From NCBI GenBank assembly GCA_002311385.1, contig DCAE01000143.1, forward strand, positions 1-19,388: DNA of 19,388 nucleotides, written 5' to 3'. Below are positions 1 through 7,669 of this stretch, in pieces; the first letter of the stretch is position 1, and every line of letters starts with the position of its first letter. The translations under genes were made by a program, and so were the position numbers. The notes under the pieces are model-generated. The model was not told where the DNA came from, did not search any database, and was given only the letters and a program-made list of their open reading frames with translations. Origin of the DNA: Dehalococcoidia bacterium UBA1141 (lineage in GTDB: Bacteria; Chloroflexota; Dehalococcoidia; Lucifugimonadales; UBA3495).

Positions 1-191
1 AGGGCTTTGTGATAGCGGCGGTGGTGGTTTCGGTGGGGTAAATCTATACCCTGCACCGGGAGTCCAAACACACCACCACCCTCATGTTTTTCTCCCTTTA
101 AAAGTGTCCCATTATCGCTGAACGCCTACAGACGCAAAACGGGCTATGTTGCCGCCTGCGCCCTGTAGAGACCTGGTTGGAGATTTGATAT
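1..191. other. Region downstream of pilD, no convincing gene
   Basis: No coding region can be supported here. On the minus strand a 13-codon frame (85 down to 44) starts with ATG after a purine-rich AAAGGGAGA stretch and ends in TAG. It could be a tiny peptide, or the start of a gene broken by a stop, since the same frame continues open to the window edge. No clear terminator for the pil operon is visible. Confidence 0.3.
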
Positions 192-1010
192 TCACGTGCC
201 CGCCAAGAGGTCCCCAACGTCACTGTACCAAGATAATAGGTCGCCTTCGGCCAAAAGTGCTACTACCACTCCCATCGATAGAAACGGCCCGAATGGTATA
301 GCGTCTTTCCTGCCGAATTTAGTAAATAGCACCAATCCTACCGCTACCACGCCACCTACGACTATCGCCAACCACAGTGCTAACAGCGCACCGGGATAAC
401 CGACCAAGAGGCCAATCACACCTCCTAGCTTAACATCTCCCATGCCCAGGCCAGAGGGATAAATTAGGGCTATCACCAAGAAAAACATGGAAGCGCCAAG
501 GCCGCTGAGGACGGAGTTAATTACGGTGCCTCCAAGATTGTCGTTACCCAGGAAAGTCCTGGAGATTCCCATCTCGGTCCAAAATGGCGACAGTATCAAA
601 AGCACTACCAGGCTAGGGAGGATTATCTTATTTGGAATGATCTTGTGGTCGAGGTCTATCAATGCCACGACCAACATGAGTGAAACGCCAGCGGCTACCA
701 GTATAAACTCGCCTTCAAGGCCGTACCGGAAGTATATTGCGGCGAACAATGCTCCCGTAAGCGCCTCAACCCCGGAAAAACGCATGGGTATCGACGCCGA
801 ACAGTAGCGGCATTTGCCGCGAATCCAGATGTAGCTCAATATGGGTACTAGGTCTTTGTGGGCAAGCGGCGTATCACAGGACTCGCAAAACGACCTGGGT
901 GTGACGATGGACCTACCTGCTGGCAACCTATCGGCCACCAAGTTCAGGAAACTGCCAACGGATGCGCCAATTATGAAGGTGAGGACCGCCAGCACTAGGT
1001 CAGCCAGCAT
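192..1010 (-). CDS. pilD: Prepilin peptidase (type IV leader peptidase/methyltransferase)
   Basis: Integral inner-membrane aspartic protease that cleaves, and usually N-methylates, type IV prepilins or type II secretion pseudopilins. The 272-residue length is normal. The N-terminal methyltransferase-type domain opens with ASVGSFLN and keeps two cysteine pairs, C42/C45 and C67/C70, of the usual zinc site. The protease half has the Asp-rich ALIDLDHKIIPN motif (D119/D121) and the GMGDVKL motif with catalytic D192. Several hydrophobic helices fill the rest. The ATG lies four bases after the stop of the pilM-like gene, so it is the last gene of the pil operon. It stops at TGA, which matters because TGA is also used for selenocysteine elsewhere in this window. 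No prepilin gene is visible nearby. Identification is secure from motifs. Confidence 0.95.
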   Translation of the reverse strand: MLADLVLAVLTFIIGASVGSFLNLVADRLPAGRSIVTPRSFCESCDTPLAHKDLVPILSYIWIRGKCRYCSASIPMRFSGVEALTGALFAAIYFRYGLEGEFILVAAGVSLMLVVALIDLDHKIIPNKIILPSLVVLLILSPFWTEMGISRTFLGNDNLGGTVINSVLSGLGASMFFLVIALIYPSGLGMGDVKLGGVIGLLVGYPGALLALWLAIVVGGVVAVGLVLFTKFGRKDAIPFGPFLSMGVVVALLAEGDLLSWYSDVGDLLAGT

Positions 1011-1014
1011 TAAT

Positions 1015-1913
1015 CTATGCTTCCCGCAGGATGAGCCCGATATTGACTACCAAATCCTGCACCGGGAAATCATCCGGGGCGTCAAGCACCATAGGCAACT
1101 CCGCAGATAATCGGCCCAAACCAGTAGCTACTCTGGCTCCGATTTCCGGGTCACGCCTCATGGGTGAGCCACAAACGAACAGAGGAGCATCCTCCGACAA
1201 TGGTCCTTCCGACGATGATGTGTTGAACGTGTTAATCGTGCGCCCAACCACCTCTGTAAGCCTGTCGCCCAGAACAGTGTCTTCCACCAGCTCGGCCCTC
1301 CCCAGAAAATGCTCTGGTGTTCCACTGGGATAGCATCTTTTACTACTATCACGTCGCACCCGTCGGGCGCAGTCCAGGCTACCACCGCCTCGGTTGCGTT
1401 ACACACTCTGGCCAATGCGAAGGCCCGGGGTTCCAGAACCCGAAGATTTATCTGAGCTTGTTGAGCCGTATCGGTTAGCGATGAGATGGACCTTCTGCTG
1501 GTTCCCATCACCAGCCACCGGGTTCGGTCCAGACGGTCGGCAAGCTGAAGCCAGCTGAGGTGATAAGTATCGGTGGAGACTCGCATGCTCGTGCTGGCCT
1601 CTTGAGGGATGATGACCTTTGGGTCCAGCCCTTGGGCCTTGGGGAAATCCATGAGTTTTAACCGGTTTTGAAATCCGGGGACACCGCCAATGGCCCGGCG
1701 AAAGTCTCCTTCCATCTCCGGCAGAACTCCCTGTAGCAGGGTGGCAACACGGGCGGTATTGCTCACCTGACCCTCCCGGAAAAAGCGCGGATTGGCCAGG
1801 AGAACCCGGTAATCCAGAACTTCCAGACCTTGGCAGGAGAGCAGCTTTATCACACCGTGCTCAATGGTGATGGAGGTTACCAGCTTGTTCCTGTTAGCGA
1901 AAAAGCTCGTCAT
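1015..1913 (-). pseudogene. pilM: PilM-like actin-fold pilus assembly protein, one-base frameshift
   Basis: PilM is a cytoplasmic actin/FtsA-fold ATPase-like protein that docks on PilN at the inner membrane. The first reading frame (1913 down to about 1310) gives about 200 residues with the N-terminal SITIEHGVIKLL strand pattern, a conserved GGVPGFQNR stretch and LPEMEG. The remainder, beginning RAELVEDTVLGDRL and ending LILREA at 1015, lies in another frame. The switch falls at the four-base C run at 1300-1303. One extra C there (a G on the coding strand) would join the frames as SIFWG-RAELVED and give exactly 300 codons. The start ATG overlaps the upstream stop as ATGA, indicating translational coupling. 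Either a sequencing/assembly indel or a true disruption. The family call rests on overall pattern and neighbours, so it is less certain than pilD. Confidence 0.75.
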
Positions 1914-2491
1914 TGACCCACCTGTGTTGATCCATCATCGTAAAACACTGAAAGCTCCAAGGTCATGACCCATTCGGGCCGGTCTTCCACAGGTCTTATC
2001 AATTCCAACACTTGGACCGCCGCCGTCGGGAACTCCTGCAAAAGCTCCAGGGTTCCAACCAAAGAATTCTGAGGGCCTTGAACTATTATGCTATAACGTA
2101 TGGTCGGGTAGTCCTGTTCCCCGATGGGAGTGAGCGTTTCTTCCGTCGCATAATTATTCAAGGGTATATTCTGAGAGGACACATATTTTAGCAGTACGTC
2201 ACCAAACTGCAGAGCCAAGTCTCTGGAAGGTAGGACTACGGTGGTCTGGTCTGCTTGGAGTTCTGCCAACTGCGCTTGCAAAGTGGCTCGCTCGTCGTTT
2301 TGAGTAAAAGCGTTGATGTCGCTCCGGACGGCAGCAATCTTTTGATCCAGCACGCCTTCCGCATCACTGGACTCGTTGACCTGCTGGCTGAGCATATACC
2401 AGAAGACAACCACCACCAACAGGGCGACCACCACCGCAGTCTCAATACGAAGATAGGGCCTTATCTTCTCTAAAGATGGGAACTGGGTCAT
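1910..2491 (-). CDS. PilO-like inner-membrane pilus/secretion assembly protein
   Basis: A 193-residue bitopic protein. It has a short cytoplasmic N-terminus, one transmembrane helix at about residues 18-35 (valine-rich), a polar segment likely to be coiled coil at about 38-80, and a C-terminal domain. That domain has the strand pattern of PilO/GspM ferredoxin-like folds (YPTIRYSIIVQGP, then TLELLQEFP, then WVMTLELSVFYDDG). PilO pairs with PilN to form the alignment complex linking PilM to the outer-membrane secretin machinery. Here it overlaps the upstream small membrane-protein gene and the downstream pilM-like gene by ATGA at both ends, so the operon is tightly coupled. It could equally be labelled PilN; sequence alone does not decide. 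Confidence 0.7.
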   Translation of the reverse strand: MTQFPSLEKIRPYLRIETAVVVALLVVVVFWYMLSQQVNESSDAEGVLDQKIAAVRSDINAFTQNDERATLQAQLAELQADQTTVVLPSRDLALQFGDVLLKYVSSQNIPLNNYATEETLTPIGEQDYPTIRYSIIVQGPQNSLVGTLELLQEFPTAAVQVLELIRPVEDRPEWVMTLELSVFYDDGSTQVGQ

Positions 2492-2797
2492 TGGCTGACC
2501 CGGAATGTGGCTGTGAAGATTGGCGGGTCGCTTCCCTCAGCCCAAAGGATGCTTTGAAAGTTCAGCAATTCGGAAATGCTGCTGAGTTGGGATGGAAGGC
2601 TTGATTTGGCGCCTTCTCCCCTGGCTACGCCCCCTACCAGCAGACCCGCACTGGATGTTTCGGCGGAAACCGATTCAAAAACAATCCCGGCGCTTTGGGC
2701 TAGATACAACCCCTAAGACGATGCCCAGAGCACCAAGGATCAACGGGGAGACGTACCACTTGCTGGCTAAACGCCACAATGGGAGAAACCTAGACAT
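2488..2797 (-). pseudogene. Small membrane protein of the pil operon, one-base frameshift
   Basis: The reading frame starts at ATG 2797 (MSRFLPLWRL) and runs into a transmembrane helix (WYVSPLILGALGIVLG). It then leaves frame at the C run 2710-2713 and reaches a stop. The adjacent frame continues as YLAQSAGIVFESVSAE and ends at 2488 with FTATFRVSQ. Removing one base from the run gives a single 102-residue product with an uninterrupted membrane helix. The reconstructed protein has one N-terminal transmembrane segment followed by a small extracytoplasmic domain, like an accessory alignment protein beside PilN/PilO. Its stop overlaps the next gene's ATG as ATGA. I do not recognise a named family. 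The Shine-Dalgarno is weak. Confidence 0.55.
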
Positions 2798-3153
2798 TTT
2801 GCAACCTAGAGTAATTCTTTGCCGTCGACCAAGGCCGGTGGCTTGTCGGATTTCGCCCCTGGCTTACGTACAATAATGGGGCGTCCGATGCTAAAAGGCA
2901 TGTTACGCAGGCACATTGTTAGTGTCAACTTGGTTGGAATTACGACTGCGACGGCCTATCGGTTTGCATATTTTCAAAAATAGATTCGATCCGGGTGCGG
3001 CGGTCGGAGATTCTTAGCAAGCCGCAACATTTTCAAAACATCAAAAATGGCGTACCTTTACTTCTGTATCAATCGATGAGCAAACTTTTTGTTGGGCTGA
3101 CTCATTGATAAGTATGAACGCTGGCAAGGGCAATCTCAGGGAGGAAGACAATC
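2798..3153. other. Divergent intergenic region, pil operon / PPOX gene
   Basis: No gene is visible in this 356-base stretch. It must hold the promoters of the pil operon (leftward) and the PPOX-like gene (rightward), but I see no hexamer pair good enough to mark. Two similar AT-rich words (ATTTTCAAAA, near 2970 and 3030) flank a GC-rich segment. AGGGAGG at 3138-3144 is the ribosome binding site of the next gene. Confidence 0.4.
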
Positions 3154-3660
3154 ATGGCCACATGGAATGACCACATCGCGGAAGAACAGGCCGATTTAAT
3201 AAAGCAATCTTCTCTGTTTTTCATCGCCACCGTAGATCCAGGACTCCAGGCTGGGCCCAACGGAGAAGGAGCAATCAACATGTCGCCGAAAGGCGGGGTT
3301 CCATTGATTGTCGTGGGGCCAAATAAGGTTGCCTACCTGGATTATACGGGCAGCGGCAACGAGACGGCCAGGCATACCGGAAATGGTAGCCCCACCACGA
3401 TTATGGTCTGTTCCTTTGAGGAAGAGAATGCCGGAATCGTCCGCTTATTTGGCCACGGCACGGCGGTCCCATTCGAGGAGTCATCCCTTGCGAAAAAGGT
3501 GTTGGAGCATCAAGCCACCGATCTAAATCTTCCCCAACGGCAGGTGATCGAGATTGATGTCGCCAAAACATCAACCAGTTGTGGGTACGGCGTTCCAATC
3601 ATGGAGTTCGTGCGTGAACGTAGCTCTAGTCATCGCGGGCGGCGTTTCAAAGCCAGTTAA
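3154..3660 (+). CDS. Pyridoxamine 5'-phosphate oxidase-fold (PPOX) family protein
   Basis: A 168-residue cytoplasmic split-barrel protein of the flavin- or heme-binding PPOX superfamily. Recognisable family words are INMSPKGG, VAYLDYTGSGNETARH and the C-terminal TSCGYGVPIMEFV; the middle segment (IVRLFGHGTAV) is a core beta strand. Family members are small FMN- or F420-linked oxidoreductases of mostly unknown substrate. The start is set by AGGGAGG at 3138-3144, nine bases before ATG. The C-terminus after MEFVRER is short and basic (HRGRRFKAS), and from memory many relatives run longer, so a variant end is possible, though no open continuation in another frame is evident. It is monocistronic, followed by a hairpin and a convergent tRNA gene. 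Confidence 0.85.
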   Translation: MATWNDHIAEEQADLIKQSSLFFIATVDPGLQAGPNGEGAINMSPKGGVPLIVVGPNKVAYLDYTGSGNETARHTGNGSPTTIMVCSFEEENAGIVRLFGHGTAVPFEESSLAKKVLEHQATDLNLPQRQVIEIDVAKTSTSCGYGVPIMEFVRERSSSHRGRRFKAS

Positions 3661-3691
3661 CGGCCTGACTTTCTCCTGACTTTCTATTGAT

Positions 3692-3711
3692 GACTCACTA
3701 TTGGGTGAGTC
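3692..3711. other. Hairpin between PPOX gene and tRNA-Gln
   Basis: GACTCAC and GTGAGTC form a 7-bp stem around a 6-base loop between convergent transcripts. No U-run follows on either strand, so it would be at best a weak terminator. It overlaps an imperfect 15-base tandem repeat at 3701-3730 (TTGGGTGAGTCGCCG then TTGGGTAACTCGCCG). Confidence 0.35.
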
Positions 3712-3749
3712 GCCGTTGGGTAACTCGCCGCTAATTGATGGGTGGGGAA

Positions 3750-3823
3750 TGGCTGGGGATAGAGGATTCGAACCTCTGCTTCCTGAGCCAGAGTCAGGCG
3801 TCCTACCACTGGACTAATCCCCA
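3750..3823 (-). tRNA. tRNA-Gln (anticodon CUG)
   Basis: On the minus strand the acceptor stem TGGGGAT pairs with ATCCCCA. The D arm is GTCC/GGAC around AGTGGTA, the anticodon arm is CCTGA/TCAGG with loop CTCTGGC (anticodon CTG), and the T arm is AGAGG/CCTCT around TTCGAAT. The discriminator is G and CCA is encoded. All stems pair. It reads glutamine CAG codons. A TTGACA promoter lies about 70 bases upstream. Confidence 0.96.
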
Positions 3824-3898
3824 TTGAGAAGCGGGTATGAAGGCGCGGACCCTGATCTGCATGCGCTAAAGGGCGAGAAATAAGGGGTCAGCTAGATA

Positions 3899-3927
3899 AT
3901 AGTAGTAATGGGCCCAATGACTGTCAA
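3899..3927 (-). promoter_or_regulatory. Sigma70-type promoter for tRNA-Gln
   Basis: On the minus strand a perfect TTGACA (-35, at 3927-3922) is followed after 17 bases by TACTAT (-10), with TATTAT three bases further as an alternative. Predicted transcription starts near 3892, leaving a leader of about 70 bases before the tRNA. Confidence 0.65.
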
Positions 3928-3947
3928 GGCCCAGGCACCCATTCAGC

Positions 3948-3976
3948 TTGACAACATTTCGCTTTTGGCCGAGAAT
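3948..3976 (+). promoter_or_regulatory. Sigma70-type promoter for the alpha/beta hydrolase gene
   Basis: Perfect TTGACA at 3948-3953, 17-base spacer, GAGAAT at 3971-3976. It faces away from the tRNA-Gln promoter, with 20 bases between the two -35 boxes. The predicted start near 3983 leaves about 155 bases of leader before the ATG at 4138; I see no riboswitch fold in it. Confidence 0.55.
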
Positions 3977-4137
3977 CGCTAAGTTACCCACGAACGCACT
4001 GGACCTATTATGCGTTCGCCCGGCAATGCCGATTCATGGTACTGGCGTCGCAAAGTCCGATGGGACTGGCGGTATCGGTCCGGCAACCCCCCGATTCAAT
4101 ACCAACCCAAATATTAATTGGAAATGAGGATGGCAAA

Positions 4138-4935
4138 ATGACTACGACGATGAGCGCGAATGAATCGAAACTGAAAGTAGGCGACGTTGACGTGCAGATG
4201 TTCTCCGGCGGCACCGGACCGGGGCTTCTCTACCTCCACGGCGCTGGCGGAAACGCAGGCTGGCAGCCATTCCATGAAGAACTGGCCAAGAATTACAAGG
4301 TGTACGCACCCTCATTGCCTGGATTTGACGGCACCTCCAGGCCTGACTGGATTAGCTCAATCACCGATGTCGCCCACTTTGGCCACGCATTGGCGACGTC
4401 ATTGGGACTGGAGCAGTACATCCTGATGGGCTCATCCATGGGAGGTTGGGTTTCTGCGGAGATGGCCGCCATGGACCGGCATCAGATAAAAGGTCTGGTG
4501 TTGATTGACCCCGTGGGTATCAAGCCCGAGAAGGGTGAGATAACTGAGATTTTCATGGTTGGTTCGGACACCCGTCTCAAGCAGCGATTCTATGACACAT
4601 CCCAGGTAGCCAACTATGACCAATACACCCAAGAGCTAACCTCTGACCAAGCGAATATGCAACACTCCAATCAGGCGATGGCTTCCCGGCTATGCTGGCG
4701 GCCATATATGAACAATCCCAGCCTAAGACACTACCTTGCGGATGTCACCACACCCGCTCTGGTTATTTGGGGCAAGCAAGATGCCATTGTGCCGGCGGAG
4801 TGTGGAGAGCTCTATCAGAAAGCTTTGGCCAATGCGACGCTCAAGGTCATAGACCACTGCGGCCACTCGCCTCAGATTGAGAAACCTCAGGAATTCCACG
4901 CCGCCGTATCGGAGTTTCTCGCTGGCCTCAAATAG
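4138..4935 (+). CDS. Alpha/beta-fold hydrolase
   Basis: Cytoplasmic serine hydrolase of 265 residues, similar in layout to meta-cleavage-product (C-C bond) hydrolases and esterases. Oxyanion-side motif LYLHGAGGN is at about 31-39, nucleophile elbow GSSMGG has S100, catalytic acid D215 is in VIWGKQDAIVP, and H243 is in DHCGHSPQIEKP, so the triad is complete. A lid region lies between about 125 and 200. The start at 4138 is preferred because GAGG lies about nine bases upstream and the protein then begins just before the fold; the open frame extends back to 4036 but without a ribosome site. Substrate unknown; a role in ring-cleavage product hydrolysis is plausible among these neighbours but only inferred. 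Confidence 0.9.
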   Translation: MTTTMSANESKLKVGDVDVQMFSGGTGPGLLYLHGAGGNAGWQPFHEELAKNYKVYAPSLPGFDGTSRPDWISSITDVAHFGHALATSLGLEQYILMGSSMGGWVSAEMAAMDRHQIKGLVLIDPVGIKPEKGEITEIFMVGSDTRLKQRFYDTSQVANYDQYTQELTSDQANMQHSNQAMASRLCWRPYMNNPSLRHYLADVTTPALVIWGKQDAIVPAECGELYQKALANATLKVIDHCGHSPQIEKPQEFHAAVSEFLAGLK

Positions 4936-5000
4936 TCTCTAGCGCTTCTTCTGCAAGAAGGGCGCCAGGAAGAAAACCAGGGAGAACACTGGCAATCAAA

Positions 5001-5038
5001 AAAGGACAGGGGCAGCCAATCGGCTGCCCCTGTTCTTT
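5001..5038 (-). terminator. Intrinsic terminator between convergent genes
   Basis: A 17-bp stem with GGGGCAGCC/GGCTGCCCC at its core closes on an AATC loop. Read on the minus strand it is followed by a run of seven U, so it ends the CaiB transcript well. On the plus strand the tail is only TTCTTTGCTG, so it may also act weakly for the hydrolase. Confidence 0.9.
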
Positions 5039-5071
5039 GCTGTACTTAGCGCATGAAATTTTCCCTGACAG

Positions 5072-6340
5072 TTAACCAACAACTCGGTCCTTGCGCCACC
5101 GGTCGACCTCTTCCGGAGAGTAGCCCAGTTCCGAAAGAATCTCATCGTTGTGTTGACCCAAGGCAGGTGAGGCCACGACCGGCGGCGGGATCTCCCCGTT
5201 GAATCTGGCCAATGGGCCGACCGTTTTGACTAGACCCGCCTCTTTGTGCTCCACCTCAACAACAAGGCCAGCGGCTTTCACCTGTGGGTGGTCGACCATT
5301 TCCTCAATGAACTGTACTGGCCCAGCGGGGATGCCCCGGCTCCCCAAGATTTCCAGCCACTGGGATGCGGATTTTTCAAGAAACAGCCCGTCCGCTTGCT
5401 TTTTTAATTCACGGCCAAATGCTCGTGATTCCGGGGTGGTGGGGTCATAACCAGGCTCAAATCGGTTATCGGTCATTCCCAAAACGTCCAACAAGCGACG
5501 CCGCAGAGGGTCGCTCAAGCAACCAACGGCGATAGCGCCGTCTTGAGTTGAGTAGACCCGGTAGTAAATGTTGCCCGGAAGTGGCGCATGGGACTCTTGG
5601 TAATAGGTATTCACGTCTTCATGGGAGACCGATGCGGCTCGGAACGCAGCCAAGTCCTCCAATGTCTGCTCCCTGTTTGGACGGTCAATAGACTCGATCT
5701 GTAAGAACCGCATTGCCAGATGAGCAAGGGTGGTGCCCAATAGCGTAGTTTCGACCTTTTGGCCCAGACCAGTCCTCTGTCGAGCGAACAGTCCGGCGCA
5801 GACGCACCAAGCCATACTGAACCCGGAAGTAGTGTCAATCAGAGGCGTTGACACGATGGGCTGGGGCGTTCCTCCGGCCATCTTGCCCTCGGCGGCCATC
5901 AGTCCCGAAAGCGCTTGGAGGATTACATCGTAGCCTGGGAGGTGAGCGTCGGGGCCTTGGCGTCCGTAGGCCGTTAGGTCGCAGTAAACCAAGCGAGGGT
6001 TCAAGGCGGACAGAGTCTCGTAATCCAATCCCAACTTGACCACCACATCGGGACGGTAGTTAACTAGCACGACGTCCGTATCGGGAATCATTCGCTCCAG
6101 GATTTGACGTGACTGGGGCGAGTTTAAATCCAGGGTGAGTCCACGCTTCCCCTTGTTGTAGGCCATAAAGACCCGGCTTTCAGTTGGAGAGAATGACTGG
6201 ACGTATCGCCAAGGTTCTCCCCAAGGCGGCTCCACCTTGATAACCTGAGCGCCTAGATCAGCCAAAAGCATGCCAGCCAAGGGTCCGGCGATGATTTCGG
6301 TAAATTCGACTATCTTGACTCCATCCAAGGGTCCTGGCAT
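5072..6340 (-). CDS. CaiB/BaiF family CoA-transferase (family III)
   Basis: Moves coenzyme A between carboxylic acids through an aspartyl-CoA intermediate; relatives include formyl-CoA, carnitine and succinyl-CoA:acid transferases. The 422-residue product starts MPGPLDGVKIVEF and carries the family words IAGPLAGMLLADLGAQVIKVE, YNKGKRGLTLDL and VLVNYRPDVV. The catalytic aspartate is D169 in STPLIDTTSGFSMAW. The TGLGQKVE strand follows it. The ATG at 6340 is chosen because GGGAGG sits at 6351-6346; an upstream in-frame ATG at 6370 lacks such a site. It is monocistronic, with its own promoter at 6462-6491 and a terminator at 5001-5038. Acid substrate unknown. SAR202-type genomes are known for expansions of this family. 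Confidence 0.93.
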   Translation of the reverse strand: MPGPLDGVKIVEFTEIIAGPLAGMLLADLGAQVIKVEPPWGEPWRYVQSFSPTESRVFMAYNKGKRGLTLDLNSPQSRQILERMIPDTDVVLVNYRPDVVVKLGLDYETLSALNPRLVYCDLTAYGRQGPDAHLPGYDVILQALSGLMAAEGKMAGGTPQPIVSTPLIDTTSGFSMAWCVCAGLFARQRTGLGQKVETTLLGTTLAHLAMRFLQIESIDRPNREQTLEDLAAFRAASVSHEDVNTYYQESHAPLPGNIYYRVYSTQDGAIAVGCLSDPLRRRLLDVLGMTDNRFEPGYDPTTPESRAFGRELKKQADGLFLEKSASQWLEILGSRGIPAGPVQFIEEMVDHPQVKAAGLVVEVEHKEAGLVKTVGPLARFNGEIPPPVVASPALGQHNDEILSELGYSPEEVDRWRKDRVVG

Positions 6341-6461
6341 TGGGGCCTCCCGATTCCGGCTGCTGGACACCCGGGCAGTCGCTATCCGCTGTTAAAGCTG
6401 GGCAACAACTTTCCCTGGCATCAGCTTTGAAACCTGTTAATGGAGAGTTTGGGACACTGGC

Positions 6462-6491
6462 ATTATAAATGAGGCGAATTAAGGCTGCCAA
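6462..6491 (-). promoter_or_regulatory. Sigma70-type promoter for the CoA-transferase gene
   Basis: Minus-strand TTGGCA (6491-6486), 18-base spacer, perfect TATAAT (6467-6462). The expected start near 6455 leaves a leader of about 115 bases. Confidence 0.65.
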
Positions 6492-6553
6492 TTTGCTCTT
6501 GCAATCTGGACTTTGAAGTAGAGGGAGGGTTAAGAGAGCTGTAATTTGTCCTG

Positions 6554-6573
6554 CCGGATTTTGAAAAATCCGG
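6554..6573. repeat. Palindrome in the tRNA-Pro promoter
   Basis: CCGGATTTT and AAAATCCGG form a 9-bp perfect inverted repeat around a 2-base centre. It lies where the -35 region of the tRNA-Pro promoter should be. No U-run follows, so it does not look like a terminator; an operator is possible. Confidence 0.5.
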
Positions 6574-6584
6574 GGAAATTTCTA

Positions 6585-6593
6585 TGCTATAAT
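6585..6593 (+). promoter_or_regulatory. Extended -10 promoter for tRNA-Pro
   Basis: TGCTATAAT is an extended -10 with a perfect hexamer (6588-6593). Transcription would start near 6600, a few bases before the mature 5' end at 6605. A TTGAAA at 6561-6566 is too far away (21 bases) for an ideal -35. Confidence 0.7.
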
Positions 6594-6604
6594 TCAGGCT
6601 GTGT

Positions 6605-6681
6605 CGGGGCGTGGCGCAGCCCGGTAGCGCACCTGCATGGGGTGTAGGGGGCCGCAAGTTCGAATCTTGCCGCCCCGACCA
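6605..6681 (+). tRNA. tRNA-Pro (anticodon GGG)
   Basis: Acceptor CGGGGCG pairs with CGCCCCG; D arm GCGC/GCGC; anticodon arm CCTGC/GTAGG (one G-U pair) with loop ATGGGGT, anticodon GGG; T arm GCAAG/CTTGC around TTCGAAT; discriminator A; CCA encoded. It reads proline CCC and CCU codons. It stands alone with its own promoter and terminator. Confidence 0.97.
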
Positions 6682-6688
6682 GAACTTC

Positions 6689-6732
6689 AAAAAGAAGCCG
6701 TCACCACGAAAGTGGTGACGGCTTCTTTTTTT
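6689..6732 (+). terminator. Intrinsic terminator of tRNA-Pro
   Basis: A near-perfect stem of about 17-19 bp (GAAGCCGTCACCAC paired with its complement) with a GAAA tetraloop is followed by seven U. It begins about eight bases after the tRNA CCA end. Confidence 0.95.
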
Positions 6733-6881
6733 GTCGGTCGCTCCTAATCAGGCCCGGATTCTGCACCAAGTTGGAGAAACGGGCATCTAAACCTCGTGCT
6801 CCAAGGTGACCGAAAGCGTGAATCACCCAGGGCGGGATGTATCAACCAGGGCGCGGAAATCTAAGCCAGGGGGTTCCGGGA

Positions 6882-7532
6882 ATGTCCAAGAGGAGATCCA
6901 AGCGGCGAGTATCTGTAGCGGCCAGAAGCGGCACTCAGACGAAACAGAGAAAGTGGTTGATGTATGGCGGAGCAGCCATCGCAACGGTGGTGGTGGTCGC
7001 TTTGGCCGTGGTCTTGGTTACTTTGGGAAGCGGCACGGCCACGGCTGCCGACCTGAGGGTCTCCATGTATCAAGGGGTTGCGGAGGTCGGTGGGGCCAGG
7101 CAGATAAACATATCCAGCCTTCACGGCAAACCCTTGATATTAAATTTTTGGGCCGCCCTGTGCCCGCCGTGCCGGGCGGAGATGCCCGGGTTCCAGCAGT
7201 TCTACAACGAGGTTAAGGATGATGTTACCCTCCTGGGCGTGGACGTTGGGCCCTTTACCGGCTTTGGCGACAGCTCCCACCAGGAGGCCGAGACTCTCTT
7301 GAGAAACTTGGGCGCGACCTACCCAGCCGGCTTCACCACGGACTCCAGCACGCCACGCAGGTTCAGAATCACGGGCATGCCCACAACCCTGTTTATCAAT
7401 TCCGCCGGTGAGATATTCGAAAAACGTTCCGGTGGCCTCAGCCCCAGAGATTTAGCCAGGTTCACCAACGCTATGTTGGCTGCGGAGGGGAACCCCCATG
7501 ACGAACCCCATGAGCATATTGATACGGGATAA
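6882..7532 (+). CDS. Membrane-anchored TlpA/ResA-like thioredoxin
   Basis: Extracytoplasmic thiol-disulfide oxidoreductase of 216 residues. A very basic N-terminus (MSKRRSKRR) precedes one transmembrane helix at about 26-48, so the thioredoxin domain faces outside. The domain shows LHGKPLILNFWAALCPPC with redox cysteines C94 and C97, and the cis-proline loop GMPTTLFI. The tail is His/Glu-rich (HDEPHEHID). Such proteins reduce disulfides, for example in cytochrome c maturation, or act as general thiol reductants. The start at 6882 is supported by AGGGGG about eight bases upstream; the earlier in-frame ATG at 6837 has its purine-rich stretch too close and would add a non-basic leader. The protein is complete. 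Confidence 0.92.
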   Translation: MSKRRSKRRVSVAARSGTQTKQRKWLMYGGAAIATVVVVALAVVLVTLGSGTATAADLRVSMYQGVAEVGGARQINISSLHGKPLILNFWAALCPPCRAEMPGFQQFYNEVKDDVTLLGVDVGPFTGFGDSSHQEAETLLRNLGATYPAGFTTDSSTPRRFRITGMPTTLFINSAGEIFEKRSGGLSPRDLARFTNAMLAAEGNPHDEPHEHIDTG

Positions 7533-7619
7533 TCATCGGAGGTAAAAGCTGTTTAGGTAATCCAAATCCTTAAGTTGGACGTCATAGAGTAATAACACGC
7601 ATTTATTAATATTCGTGTC

Positions 7620-7628
7620 TGATATAAT
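7620..7628 (+). promoter_or_regulatory. Extended -10 promoter upstream of the MFS gene
   Basis: TGATATAAT, a perfect extended -10, lies in an AT-rich stretch. The expected start near 7635 is about 35 bases before the ATG at 7670, which supports that ATG as the original gene start. The same nine bases occur before the flavin-reductase operon (minus strand, 16033-16025). Confidence 0.6.
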
Positions 7629-7669
7629 CTCGGATATAGCCGATGCAGGGCAGGTGTGGGTCTCTGACA

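Noticed and set aside
3692..3730. Possible intrinsic terminator of the PPOX gene or tRNA-Gln
   Set aside because: The stem is only 7 bp and lacks a U-run on either strand, so I list it only as a hairpin.
6463..6690. Minus-strand 75-residue frame reading SGRQDSNLRPPTPHAG
   Set aside because: This is the well-known false protein obtained by translating the antisense of a tRNA gene (tRNA-Pro here).
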